Shown: positions 1-6,786, numbered from the stretch's first letter. The stretch is DNA of 11,257 bases from Bacteriovoracaceae bacterium (GCA_947448095.1 CANFNN010000072.1:1-11257), one strand, 5' to 3'. Translations and numbers: made by a program. The notes: generated by a model from the sequence alone, not told the origin.

Positions 1-517
1 GCACAATTGTGTCATCCCATTTTTTCTGAATCTCATCTAACTTAGCTTTATGGTTAAAGGCACCATAAATTTCTCCTACACCAAGTGCCGCAGCGGCTGC
101 ATACATTAATAGTAGCGAAGCAGGTTTACAGGAGAATTGATTTTTTTCTTTTTTCGCCTTCGCTCTTTTTACAAGAACTGTCGTAATGATGAGCAAGGGA
201 ATCCCAATCGCAACAGCACTGGAAATGCCAGCACCTGTTGTTTGACCCTGTTTATTAAAAGGATTCTTGGTATCTGTGGGTGCTTTATTTCGTGCATTTT
301 GTTCTAAGCACGCTTTATCGTCGCCGCAAGCATCAACAGTGTTATTCATGTTCAGAGTGTCGGCCGAGACTTGGCATCGACCCAGTGAAGTCCAGACTTG
401 TCCTGCTGGGCAATCTTCAGCGAAGGCCACACTTGAAAATATGAGCGAGCCTTGCACCGGTCCCATCACAAGTTCAAAACAAAGGATGAGTGAGAGTAAT
501 TGCATAACAGTCTTCAT
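1..517 (-). CDS. Unrecognised exported/membrane protein, 3' end outside window
   Basis: Reading leftward from an ATG at 517-515 gives 172 uninterrupted codons to the window edge, so the gene is partial at its 3' end. A strong Shine-Dalgarno, AGGGGA (522-527), sits 4 nt before the ATG. Residues 5-33 are hydrophobic and end in a plausible signal-peptidase site (SSVAFA|ED). The mature start has two cysteine pairs, C36/C48 (CPAGQVW...RC) and C64/C70 (CGDDKAC), spaced as if for disulfides. Two more hydrophobic segments follow, at about 97-116 (followed by the basic stretch KRAKAKKEK) and about 134-154 (rich in Ala and Gly). After the second the chain turns hydrophilic and helical (HKAKLDEIQKKWDD). 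I do not recognise the family. It is probably an inner-membrane protein with an extracytoplasmic Cys-containing domain. The reading frame, ribosome site and signal peptide make the gene call solid; its function is unknown. Confidence 0.8.
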   Translation of the reverse strand, partial: MKTVMQLLSLILCFELVMGPVQGSLIFSSVAFAEDCPAGQVWTSLGRCQVSADTLNMNNTVDACGDDKACLEQNARNKAPTDTKNPFNKQGQTTGAGISSAVAIGIPLLIITTVLVKRAKAKKEKNQFSCKPASLLLMYAAAAALGVGEIYGAFNHKAKLDEIQKKWDDTIV

Positions 518-550
518 AAGGTCCCCTAAGGAATAAAAATCGATTAAGTT

Positions 551-580
551 ATTATAATGTCTCACGTGAGATTCCCTCAC
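551..580 (-). promoter_or_regulatory. Candidate regulated promoter of the leftward gene
   Basis: On the minus strand a perfect TATAAT (556 to 551) lies 33 nt upstream of the leftward gene's ATG, giving an expected 5' leader of about 25-30 nt that includes the AGGGGA ribosome site. No good -35 hexamer exists at 16-18 bp; the best window reads TGAGGG or GTGAGG. The spacer and -35 region are instead filled by GTGAG/CTCAC half-sites. A consensus -10 with a missing -35 and symmetric half-sites is the usual look of a promoter controlled by a bound regulator. That reading is inference. Confidence 0.45.
560..580. repeat. Three GTGAG/CTCAC half-sites (operator-like palindromes)
   Basis: Plus-strand bases 560-571 read TCTCACGTGAGA, a perfect 12-bp palindrome. 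The half-site CTCAC occurs at 561-565, its complement GTGAG at 566-570, and CTCAC again at 576-580. The outer two copies therefore form two overlapping symmetric sites: a 0-bp-spaced palindrome (561-570) and a GTGAG-N5-CTCAC inverted repeat (566-580). They lie between divergent genes and overlap the -35/spacer of the leftward promoter, so a dimeric DNA-binding protein is a reasonable guess. I cannot assign the motif to a known regulator family. Confidence 0.5.
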
Positions 581-614
581 AGGTTAGTCTTTGCCGGTTG
601 AAATGAGGGATTCT
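569..614. repeat. Imperfect 11-bp inverted repeat in the divergent intergenic region
   Basis: The arm AGATTCCCTCA (569-579) is matched by TGAGGGATTCT (604-614), complementary at 10 of 11 positions, with a 24-nt loop. It shares bases with the half-site array at 560-580, so it may be a fourth, more distant copy of the same binding motif rather than an RNA hairpin. It is too long-looped and lacks a T-run, so I do not call it a terminator. Confidence 0.3.
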
Positions 615-702
615 AGGGGATTATGTATTTGTTTAATTTCAGCAAGTTATGAGATAAATTAAGGGTTCTCGAAGTCCTTCTTCTGAAGCTAGAATGTTGA
701 CT

Positions 703-708
703 TATAAA
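703..708 (+). promoter_or_regulatory. Candidate -10 box immediately upstream of the YiiX-like gene
   Basis: TATAAA at 703-708 ends 9 bases before the ATG at 718. No convincing -35 is present (TTCTGA at 681-686, 16-bp spacer, is weak). If used, transcription would begin about 2-3 nt before the ATG. The position is within one base of that of the -10-like boxes before the genes at 5941 and 7227. The call rests mainly on that recurrence. Confidence 0.3.
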
Positions 709-717
709 GTTGGCAAT

Positions 718-1335
718 ATGAACAAGCTCCTTTTGATCGTTTTATTCATTTTCACCATGGCGGCCCAGGCCCAGACTTCTCGTGCCTTGAAGGTAGGGGA
801 TGTGCTTTTGCAGCCTTTAAAATGTTGGGCCTGCTCACTCATTGAGGCCGAAGAAGAAACAATTTATTCGCATATTGGTGTGGTTCTCGCCGTGTCTCCA
901 GAAATCATTGTGGGAGAAGCCTTTGGCAAAGTCCGCAAATTAAGTCTTGCTGCCTTCAATGCCAAAACTGAACCTGGTCAAAAATTGATGGTCATCCGTT
1001 TTAGAAATGATGATTTATCTGAAGATATTCAGCAAGCGGCCGATGCCTTTATGAAAAACTTCGATGAAGATTTTTTGGGCGCACAGTATGATCATGATTT
1101 TCGCTGGAATAATTTTGATGAATCTGGCAGAGAAAAATTTTATTGCTCTGAGCTTGTTTCAAAATTGTTTCAGGGCTTTGTAGGAATAGAGACGCATGTG
1201 AAACGCATGCATTTTCAAACCAATCGTGATGGTTGGATGACTTTTTTTAAAGGAAATATTCCTGATAACGAGTGGGGCAATTCTCCAGGGGACTTTGAGC
1301 GCTCGGATCTTTTTTATCAGGTTGGTGAGTTGTGA
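718..1335 (+). CDS. Exported YiiX-like permuted papain-fold (NlpC/P60-related) hydrolase
   Basis: Predicted cysteine hydrolase of the permuted NlpC/P60 (YiiX/YebB-like) group, whose members cleave amide or related bonds in cell-wall peptides or lipids. Starting at 718 gives 205 residues with a clear signal peptide (MNKLLLIVLFIFTMAAQA, cleavage before QTS), so it should act in the periplasm or at the envelope. An ATG at 694 is possible, adding 8 residues ahead of the signal peptide; I prefer 718 because it starts the signal peptide cleanly. Family landmarks, numbered from 718: VGDVLLQ near 26-32, the catalytic-type His in YSHIGVV (H52), EAFG (E67), GAQYD (about 121-125) and the nucleophile-type Cys in FYCSELV (C143). 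This His-before-Cys order is the permuted form. A CWAC pair (C36/C39) near the N-terminus is unusual for the family as I know it. It overlaps the epimerase gene by 4 bases (GTGA), implying coupled translation. Exact substrate unknown. Confidence 0.8.
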   Translation: MNKLLLIVLFIFTMAAQAQTSRALKVGDVLLQPLKCWACSLIEAEEETIYSHIGVVLAVSPEIIVGEAFGKVRKLSLAAFNAKTEPGQKLMVIRFRNDDLSEDIQQAADAFMKNFDEDFLGAQYDHDFRWNNFDESGREKFYCSELVSKLFQGFVGIETHVKRMHFQTNRDGWMTFFKGNIPDNEWGNSPGDFERSDLFYQVGEL

Positions 1336-2312
1336 AATTATGGCTTGAAAAGATCCATCTCGATCTTAAAGTTGTATGGAAACTCTCTCGCAATCAAACG
1401 ACCTTTAAAGAAAACTTCATCGTTCACCTAGAGACCAAAGAGGGAATGTTTCTCTCAGAGATCGCTCCTAATATTCGCTACGGCGAAACTCCTGAAAAAA
1501 TCCAGATTCAGTTTGAGCAGTGGCTAAAAACTACGGATATCGAAAAAATCTCAAATGAAAAAGAACTGACTCAAAGTCTTGATAAGACAAAACTGTTCCA
1601 TGCTCTGCGCTTTGGGATTGAGTCAGCTTTTTTATCTTTGTTTTCCAATCGCGCCGGAGAAAGTTTGGGGGAGTTTCTCAAACTCCCGAGACCCATACCG
1701 GTTGCAACTTCTTTTTCCATGCCGATTATTCCTGTGAATGAGATTGCTGATTATTTAAAGCCGATCGAGCGATTCAGTTCTCTGAAAATTAAGGTCAATG
1801 CTGAGACCGCCGAAGAAATGCTGCTTGAAATAAAAAAACACTCGAGTGCCAAACTTCGAGTCGATGCGAATGAGGGCTGGAAGGACCTTGATTCTTTTCT
1901 TCGCTTTCACGCCACTCTTCAGGGAATGAATATTGAACTGATCGAGCAGCCCTTTCCTTCTTCAATGCAGGATGAATACAAAGAACTCAAAAAAATAACT
2001 CCCTATAAAATTCTCGCCGATGAATCCATTGAGGATGTTGGAGATTTTGAAGACCTAGCGTCGCAGTTTCATGCCGTAAATATTAAACTCATGAAAACGG
2101 GATCCCTGATTAAAGCCAGAGATTTTATTCTCAAGGCCAAGCGCCATCAGATGGAAGCCATGATGGGGTGTATGATTGAGACCACTATTGGTATTTCTTA
2201 CGGTATGTTGTTCGGTGGTATGGTGGAATACGTAGACCTGGATGGATTCTTACTTGTGAAAGATGAAGCGTATAAACTAGTTTCTGAAGATCAGGGTATT
2301 TTAAGTCTATAA
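1332..2312 (+). CDS. Enolase-superfamily dipeptide epimerase (L-Ala-D/L-Glu type)
   Basis: Predicted cytoplasmic Mg2+ enzyme that epimerises dipeptides such as L-Ala-D-Glu released from murein, allowing their reuse. The 326-residue chain has the full muconate-lactonising-subgroup signature. KxK is at 152-154 (LKIKV), and the metal ligands are D178 (RVDANEGW), E205 (IELIEQPF) and D230 (LADES). The opposite-face Lys lies in IKLMKTG (251-257), and GCMIET follows at 279-284. A C-terminal DLD (D302, D304) matches the DxD that binds the dipeptide ammonium group in Ala-Glu epimerases; this separates it from o-succinylbenzoate synthase and muconate cycloisomerase. The residue after KTG is Ser where relatives usually have Gly. 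The GTG start at 1332 overlaps the preceding stop and GGTGAG provides a ribosome site. Pairing with a probable peptidoglycan hydrolase fits muropeptide catabolism. An ycjG-like symbol is not assigned because dipeptide preference varies widely in this family. Confidence 0.88.
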   Translation: MKLWLEKIHLDLKVVWKLSRNQTTFKENFIVHLETKEGMFLSEIAPNIRYGETPEKIQIQFEQWLKTTDIEKISNEKELTQSLDKTKLFHALRFGIESAFLSLFSNRAGESLGEFLKLPRPIPVATSFSMPIIPVNEIADYLKPIERFSSLKIKVNAETAEEMLLEIKKHSSAKLRVDANEGWKDLDSFLRFHATLQGMNIELIEQPFPSSMQDEYKELKKITPYKILADESIEDVGDFEDLASQFHAVNIKLMKTGSLIKARDFILKAKRHQMEAMMGCMIETTIGISYGMLFGGMVEYVDLDGFLLVKDEAYKLVSEDQGILSL

Positions 2313-2340
2313 AAAAAAGGGCCCGTTTCCAGGCCCTTTC
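2311..2340. terminator. Bidirectional intrinsic terminator between converging units
   Basis: AAAGGGCC (2316-2323) and GGCCCTTT (2332-2339) form a perfect 8-bp stem with an 8-nt loop. On the plus strand it starts 3 bases after the epimerase stop. On the minus strand it is followed by a run of eight Ts (2318 to 2311), making it a textbook terminator for the leftward FKBP operon. The plus-strand side has only three Ts, so it is weaker in that direction. Confidence 0.85.
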
Positions 2341-2362
2341 AAATTCAAAAATTTATTAAATC

Positions 2363-2836
2363 TTAGTGATGACCTTGTCCGTGTGCTCCGTGAGCATGGC
2401 CATGAGTTGTTTCTTCTAAAGTAGCTTCTCTCATACCCATGATCTCAACATCAAAGAAAAGATCTTTTCCGGCCATTGGATGGTTACCATCAACAGTGAT
2501 TTCATCTGTCTCAATCGACATGATAGTGAAAACTGGTGAGTGTTGATCATTATTCACTTGGAATTGATCACCAATAGTTAGTTGAGCATCCGGTGGAAAT
2601 TGAGTCTTTTTCACTTTTACAATAAGCTCAGGATTAACGTCGCCGTAAGCGTCAGCTGCTTTAACTTCAATTTTTTTCTTATCCCCAACGTTCATAAGCG
2701 CCACAACGTTTTCAAGACCCGGGATAATTTGCTGACTGCCTTCAAGGAAATAGAGTGCTTCATCACCAATTGATGAATCCAAAACTGTTCCTGCTTTATC
2801 TGTCAGGGTGTAGTGAAACCCGATAACTCTTTTCAT
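2363..2836 (-). CDS. slyD: SlyD-like FKBP-type peptidyl-prolyl cis-trans isomerase
   Basis: Cytoplasmic prolyl isomerase and holding chaperone of the SlyD type. The 157 residues contain the FKBP fold split by an insert-in-flap domain. The N-terminal FKBP half covers 1-64 (YTLTDKAGTVLDSS and QQIIPGLE at 35-42), the insert domain about 65-120 (AYGDVNPELIVKV at the entry), and the chain returns to FKBP with NHPMAGKDLFFDVEI at 118-132. The tail 145-157 (HGHAHGAHGQGHH) has six His and is a likely metal-binding extension. It lacks the Cys found in E. coli SlyD's tail, so Ni2+ or Zn2+ affinity may differ. A clear GGAGA (2841-2845) precedes the ATG by 4 nt. The gene lies 25 bases after the CaiB-family gene and just before the shared terminator, making it the last gene of the leftward operon. 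The gene symbol is by family resemblance, not proven orthology. Confidence 0.9.
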   Translation of the reverse strand: MKRVIGFHYTLTDKAGTVLDSSIGDEALYFLEGSQQIIPGLENVVALMNVGDKKKIEVKAADAYGDVNPELIVKVKKTQFPPDAQLTIGDQFQVNNDQHSPVFTIMSIETDEITVDGNHPMAGKDLFFDVEIMGMREATLEETTHGHAHGAHGQGHH

Positions 2837-2861
2837 ACGATCTCCAATTTTATGGTGTCAG

Positions 2862-3782
2862 TTATATTTTCCTAACTATTGATAAACAAAGTTCTTTGTC
2901 GCGAGTCATATTTTCTATCTCGCTTGTGTCCATTTTGGCAAATATGTCTGAAACTTTTTGAAAGGCCTGAGGGTCCCGATCAAATCTTTTTTCAAGCGGC
3001 AGAGAAATATGAAACAGATCAATCAGATCACTCCAAAATTTATCCTCAACCGCTGCCAAGGCCACATAATTTCCATCTTTTAAACGGTAAAGAGAGTAGC
3101 ACGGATAGGCGCCATTATGCAGAAATTTCGTACGCTTTTGTGACTGAAGTTCTTTGGACCAGAAAGGACTTAAAATAGACTCGGCCGTTTCATAAAGATA
3201 ACTGACTGATTTGACGACATGGTTATTTTCCCGAGCTGCTAAAAGATTCGCCAGGATTTGTGTCGCTACTTGTTGGCCAAAAGCAATCCCTGCAATCGGA
3301 AAGAACGGTGGATCCACAATCTGATCATCCACGTGGGCCACATGAAGGGCCAAAAAACCACTCAAAGCTAGAGCGTTCAAATCATGCATGGCCTTGTTGT
3401 GAGATTTTGAGGCCTCAAGTTCAACCACGGCGAGTGGACGATTGAGGGCGGCTAAACTCTTATCATCAAGTCCAAGAGTTTCTTTGAGTTTGGGAGAAAG
3501 TGATAATAAGACCCCATCCGCTTCTTTCAGATAACCGGCAATAATGGTCTTAATATCTGGCGCTTTAAAATCAAGCCTGACGATTTTTTTATTTTCGTTG
3601 AGGACCCGGTACCAGTCTTCAAAACTGTCATCAAAATCTGAAAACGCTCCCGATAAAAAGGGGTCTTTATGTTTTTCATCTTCTATTTTGAGTACTTCAT
3701 AACCGAGCTCACTCAAAACCTTGCCGGCCAAAGGCCCAGGTAAGCGGTGGGTGAGGTCTAAAATTTTGATTCGTTTACTCAT
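2862..3782 (-). CDS. CaiB/BaiF family (class III CoA-transferase/racemase-like) protein, short C-terminus
   Basis: Homologue of family III CoA transferases and alpha-methylacyl-CoA racemases, which move CoA between acids or epimerise acyl-CoA thioesters. Landmarks are the N-terminal ILDLTHRLPGPLAG (7-20) with SELGYEVLKIE (24-34), the catalytic-Asp region MHDLNALALSG (D134), and GAYPCYSLYRLKDGNYVALAAVEDKFW (about 224-250, read in parts). At 306 residues it is about 50-80 shorter than usual. The chain ends at DKELCLSIVRKI, roughly where relatives have the DaCvtPV segment, so the final domain-swapping tail is missing. No other frame downstream restores it before the next gene. The ATG lies inside the stop region of the upstream thioredoxin-domain gene (ATGAGTAA, 8-bp overlap). 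The substrate cannot be told, and the missing tail leaves activity uncertain. Confidence 0.8.
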   Translation of the reverse strand: MSKRIKILDLTHRLPGPLAGKVLSELGYEVLKIEDEKHKDPFLSGAFSDFDDSFEDWYRVLNENKKIVRLDFKAPDIKTIIAGYLKEADGVLLSLSPKLKETLGLDDKSLAALNRPLAVVELEASKSHNKAMHDLNALALSGFLALHVAHVDDQIVDPPFFPIAGIAFGQQVATQILANLLAARENNHVVKSVSYLYETAESILSPFWSKELQSQKRTKFLHNGAYPCYSLYRLKDGNYVALAAVEDKFWSDLIDLFHISLPLEKRFDRDPQAFQKVSDIFAKMDTSEIENMTRDKELCLSIVRKI

Positions 3783-5814
3783 CTTGATTGTCTTTCATTT
3801 TAAAAAGTTCACGGAATTTATCCAGACCCTTGCCTTGAACCTCACAAGTGGTGCTAGTACAGATTTGGTAGCTTTCACTATCAGCACTTTGATAGGTAAT
3901 TACAAAGCGTGAGAAGAAGTGATTTCTCATTTCAAGAAACTCTGGCTTTTCAAGCCATGCAAGAGGGACTTCGACTTTGCGAAAAATATCTTTCGGATAA
4001 GTCAGTGCCCTTAAACCTTCGCCGTGCCCTAGAGGATTAGTCAGAGCAAACTGAGCAAAGGCCTGGTAGTTCTCTCCGAAAATTTCTTCCGGACTGAACT
4101 TATTATCTAAGACACTTATTCTGTTTAACAGGTGAATAAAAGTCATGACTGCCGAGCGGTAGGACTGATCAAATGTAGGTGCTACAAGATTATCAAAACC
4201 TGGCGTTGCAGCTTCCACCGAAGTCAGAAAAAGTTGTCCGTCTTTTAAGAAGTTTCCTAGAATAAAATCAGCAGTCTCAAGTGCGTTCTTTTTAAATGTT
4301 TCATTACCTGAAACTTCATAAAGTCTAAGCTGGGCATCGGAAAAATTCACATAGTCTTCAAGGTACAGAGACTGGGACTCAAGAGTATTCACGTGACGAA
4401 TCACGTGTTTGCCAGTGCTCTTATCAACTACGATGAACTGTTTTAAACATCCTTCTACCGTTTGCTGAATGAGAGTGAGAGCTTGATTTTGAATTACATC
4501 AACAGGACAGTACTGAACCACGTCGGCCAGGGCCGAAAGCATCATGTAGTTCCAACCCGCCACACCCTTTCTATCAGTGGCCGGAGGCACTCTCATTTTA
4601 CGCTGCTCTAAAAGGCGTCTTTTGATTTCTCGAATTTCTTGCCATCCCTCTTGAGTATAGTATTCACCCTTAAGTGTGGGGTTGAGTGAAAGTACGTTCA
4701 AGTGATGATCGAAGTTACCTTCTTTCGTGATATTGAAATATTTTAAGTATTGATCAATTTTTGATTTTTGCTCATCAGATGCTTCTTCAAAACTTTCTTC
4801 GAATTCTTCTTTAGTGAAAGTAAAATACAAACCTTCTTGACCTTCAGAATCTGCATCTTGGGCACTAAAAAAGTAGCCATCGTCTGAAACCATTTCTGTT
4901 TGGAGATAATCCAGAGTTTGAAGAATCCCGTCAAAAACGAGAGGAGCCGGATAAAATTGAGAAAGTTTTGAAAGAACTTTTAATAGCCCCGCCTGATCAT
5001 AAAGCATTTTTTCAAAGTGAGGCACGATGAACTTATCATCCACGGAGTAGCGGTGAATCCCACCTTTGGCGTGGTCATACATACCACCCATCAGCATTTT
5101 TTCTAATGATTCAACAATATGCTGGCCTTGTTCCTTCGCGATCATTCCTTCAAGGATTTGCTCACAGGCCCATTCATAAAAAGGAAAATGCGGAAATTTA
5201 GGAGCTTTCCCGTATCCTCCGTTTGGCACATCAGCATAATTGGCCAGAGCGTTCATAATCGCTGAGGGAGCGGGAAAGTGGCCTTTGAATTCAATTTTCT
5301 TTTCAACTGATTGTGTTTTTTTAAGTTCTTCCACAATTTTATCAGCATTTTCGTATATGGTTTTGTCTCCAGTCGTGTGGAGGTTATGAATGTGTTTGAG
5401 CATCTCCATGAAGCTTGGCATCCCTTCTTTGGCGACTTTCGGAAAATATGTGCCCGCGATAAAGGGCTTTCCTTGCGGAGTGAGGAAAATGGATAAAGGC
5501 CATCCACCTCGACCAGTCATGAGAGAGCAGACGTTTTGGTAATAATTATCGAGATCGGGATACTCCTCTCGGTCGACTTTGATTGAAATAAAGTGATCAT
5601 TGAGAAACTTGGCCGTCGCTTCATCTTCAAAAGACTCATGGGCCATGACGTGGCACCAGTGACACGAAGAGTAGCCAATTGACAAGAATATGAGCTTGTT
5701 TAGTTCCTTTGCTTTTTCGAGGGGTTGCTGGCCATAGGCCCACCAGTGAATAGGATTTTCAGCATGTTGCTTAAGGTAAAGGGACTTCTCTAGGTGTAAT
5801 TTATTTTCGGACAT
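3775..5814 (-). CDS. YyaL/SPATA20-type thioredoxin-domain protein (DUF255)
   Basis: Large soluble protein of the widespread YyaL/SPATA20 family. It has an N-terminal thioredoxin-like domain (about 1-170) with the redox motif CHWC (C51, C54) within IGYSSCHWCHVMAHESF, then VDREEYPDLD, the GRGGWPLSIFLTP block and GTYFP. About 190-600 resembles an (alpha/alpha)6 barrel of the N-acylglucosamine epimerase/glycosidase kind, with GGYGKAPKFPHFP, GGIHRYSVDDKFIVPHFEKMLYDQ (split across about 252-275) and the barrel repeats. At 679 residues it is close to the usual length of about 700 and looks intact. There is no signal peptide, so it should be cytoplasmic. Its biochemical role is not settled in the literature I know. 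GAGG five bases upstream gives a modest ribosome site. It heads a leftward operon whose other members are a CaiB-family protein and a prolyl isomerase. Confidence 0.92.
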   Translation of the reverse strand: MSENKLHLEKSLYLKQHAENPIHWWAYGQQPLEKAKELNKLIFLSIGYSSCHWCHVMAHESFEDEATAKFLNDHFISIKVDREEYPDLDNYYQNVCSLMTGRGGWPLSIFLTPQGKPFIAGTYFPKVAKEGMPSFMEMLKHIHNLHTTGDKTIYENADKIVEELKKTQSVEKKIEFKGHFPAPSAIMNALANYADVPNGGYGKAPKFPHFPFYEWACEQILEGMIAKEQGQHIVESLEKMLMGGMYDHAKGGIHRYSVDDKFIVPHFEKMLYDQAGLLKVLSKLSQFYPAPLVFDGILQTLDYLQTEMVSDDGYFFSAQDADSEGQEGLYFTFTKEEFEESFEEASDEQKSKIDQYLKYFNITKEGNFDHHLNVLSLNPTLKGEYYTQEGWQEIREIKRRLLEQRKMRVPPATDRKGVAGWNYMMLSALADVVQYCPVDVIQNQALTLIQQTVEGCLKQFIVVDKSTGKHVIRHVNTLESQSLYLEDYVNFSDAQLRLYEVSGNETFKKNALETADFILGNFLKDGQLFLTSVEAATPGFDNLVAPTFDQSYRSAVMTFIHLLNRISVLDNKFSPEEIFGENYQAFAQFALTNPLGHGEGLRALTYPKDIFRKVEVPLAWLEKPEFLEMRNHFFSRFVITYQSADSESYQICTSTTCEVQGKGLDKFRELFKMKDNQDE

Positions 5815-5940
5815 AAAACCTCGAAATTTGGTCGATGGGCGGAACGTGGTACGTTATTAAGGTATTTATCTTCAATGGTTTAACTTGGCTTGGTCAAGGT
5901 AATTTGCTTTTGTAGACCGAGCAAGATATAAGAGAGGCGT
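5815..5940. other. Divergent intergenic region between the DUF255 and transglycosylase genes
   Basis: These 126 bases must hold promoters for both directions. Rightward, TTGCTT-17-TATAAG is visible. Leftward there are only weak candidates: TTGACC around 5897-5892 has no -10 at proper spacing, and TTGAAG-18-TACCAC is poor. No hairpin terminator or small ORF with a ribosome site stands out. Confidence 0.5.
5904..5932 (+). promoter_or_regulatory. Candidate sigma70-type promoter of the transglycosylase gene
   Basis: TTGCTT (5904-5909), a 17-bp spacer and TATAAG (5927-5932) form a plausible promoter (3/6 and 5/6 to consensus). The -10 ends 8 bases before the ATG, so initiation would be expected near 5939. 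The purine run AGAGAGG (5931-5937) could instead be a ribosome site served by a transcript starting further upstream. Both cannot be true on one transcript. Confidence 0.4.
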
Positions 5941-6786
5941 ATGGAACAAACGACCGGAGAGACTAGTGCATTAATGGCACTTGAAATCTCGGCGGAGGAA
6001 AAGTCGAAGAAATCTTTCTTCAGCTCTTTCTTCTCCACTTACAAAATTCCTTTATTCTCGCTTGTGCTTTTCGGTTCATTCGCTTTGCATGCCCTTTATC
6101 CCCAGTCATTTAATTTCGGATTTAAGCGACAAAAAACTTATCGCTTTAAAAGTGACTCACTGGGCTTTTTTATCGGAGACATCAGTTTCTTCGCTAATAA
6201 TTCCTACGATGAAGCGGAAGCCCAAATGGTTCAGCTTTTTCCACTGAAAATTCAAAAGAAAGTTAAAAGAGTTATTCGGCCAGTTCTGATTCTGTGCGAG
6301 AAACACCAGCTGGATCCATTCTGGGTTCTCTCCGTGATGTGGACAGAAAGTCATTTCAAGCACGAATCAACTTCTAAAAAAGGTGCTCGTGGTCTCATGC
6401 AATTGATGCCAGCGACTTATATGGAAACACTTTCCTATATGAAGTCGAATAATATTCAAATAGAGTCAGACCGCGGCGAAGAATACCTTCGCTATCAGTA
6501 TGGACATGCTTTTAATGAAATGGGTTACTCGAAACTAGTCGCAAAGATGAGAAACCTTGAAGTGGGGATTTTTTATCTTAAGAACCTGCTCGTGGCATTT
6601 AACGATAATCATTATTATGCAACAGTGGCCTACAACATGGGCCCTTATTGGACCAAAGGTCAGCTGAAAAACAATCTTCCTGTGGGAGAAAATAATCAGT
6701 ATCTCAATAAAGTTCTAAAGAACTATTATCATATTACTAAAACTTTGAGCCAAACTACTAATGTCACTTTCATCCCGAGAATCTAA
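5941..6786 (+). CDS. Membrane-anchored lytic transglycosylase (SLT domain)
   Basis: Predicted lytic murein transglycosylase that cleaves the MurNAc-GlcNAc bond with formation of 1,6-anhydro ends. The 281 residues start with about 35 mostly polar residues, then one transmembrane segment at about 36-54 (IPLFSLVLFGSFALHAL), giving an N-in anchor with the catalytic part in the periplasm. The SLT core is clear: helix KHQLDPFWVLSVMWTESHF with the catalytic Glu E136, then SKKGARGLMQLMPAT (145-159), and VAYNMGP at 229-235. A stretch of about 40 residues (160-200) separates MPAT from the later motifs, longer than in the minimal domain. The 3' end overlaps the next gene by 26 bases. The TM anchor replaces the lipobox seen in many relatives. 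It may handle self wall remodelling or, in a predator, prey wall; the sequence does not decide. Confidence 0.9.
   Translation: MEQTTGETSALMALEISAEEKSKKSFFSSFFSTYKIPLFSLVLFGSFALHALYPQSFNFGFKRQKTYRFKSDSLGFFIGDISFFANNSYDEAEAQMVQLFPLKIQKKVKRVIRPVLILCEKHQLDPFWVLSVMWTESHFKHESTSKKGARGLMQLMPATYMETLSYMKSNNIQIESDRGEEYLRYQYGHAFNEMGYSKLVAKMRNLEVGIFYLKNLLVAFNDNHYYATVAYNMGPYWTKGQLKNNLPVGENNQYLNKVLKNYYHITKTLSQTTNVTFIPRI

Noticed and set aside
267..536. Rightward 89-codon open frame
   Set aside because: It lies antisense to the leftward gene at 1-517, which has a ribosome site and signal peptide; the rightward frame has neither and an unnatural composition.
598..627. Rightward promoter TTGAAA-18-TATGTA upstream of the YiiX-like gene
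   Set aside because: The -10 matches only 3 of 6 and would leave a 90-base leader without a ribosome site; kept only as a weak alternative to the box at 703-708.
2363..2402. Tandem-repeat-like DNA encoding the His-rich tail
   Set aside because: It is explained by the HGHAHG codons of the SlyD-like tail; no repeat unit extends beyond the coding need.
2582..5507. Several 60-100 codon rightward frames (for example 2879-3178, 3260-3445, 5311-5496) and leftward ones at 4743-4934 and 5253-5507
   Set aside because: All lie inside the well-supported leftward FKBP, CaiB-family and DUF255 genes in other frames, with no ribosome sites or recognisable domains.
5828..5896. Repeated TTGGTC (two copies in the divergent region) as a binding motif
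   Set aside because: Six-base identity with differing flanks and irregular spacing is expected by chance.
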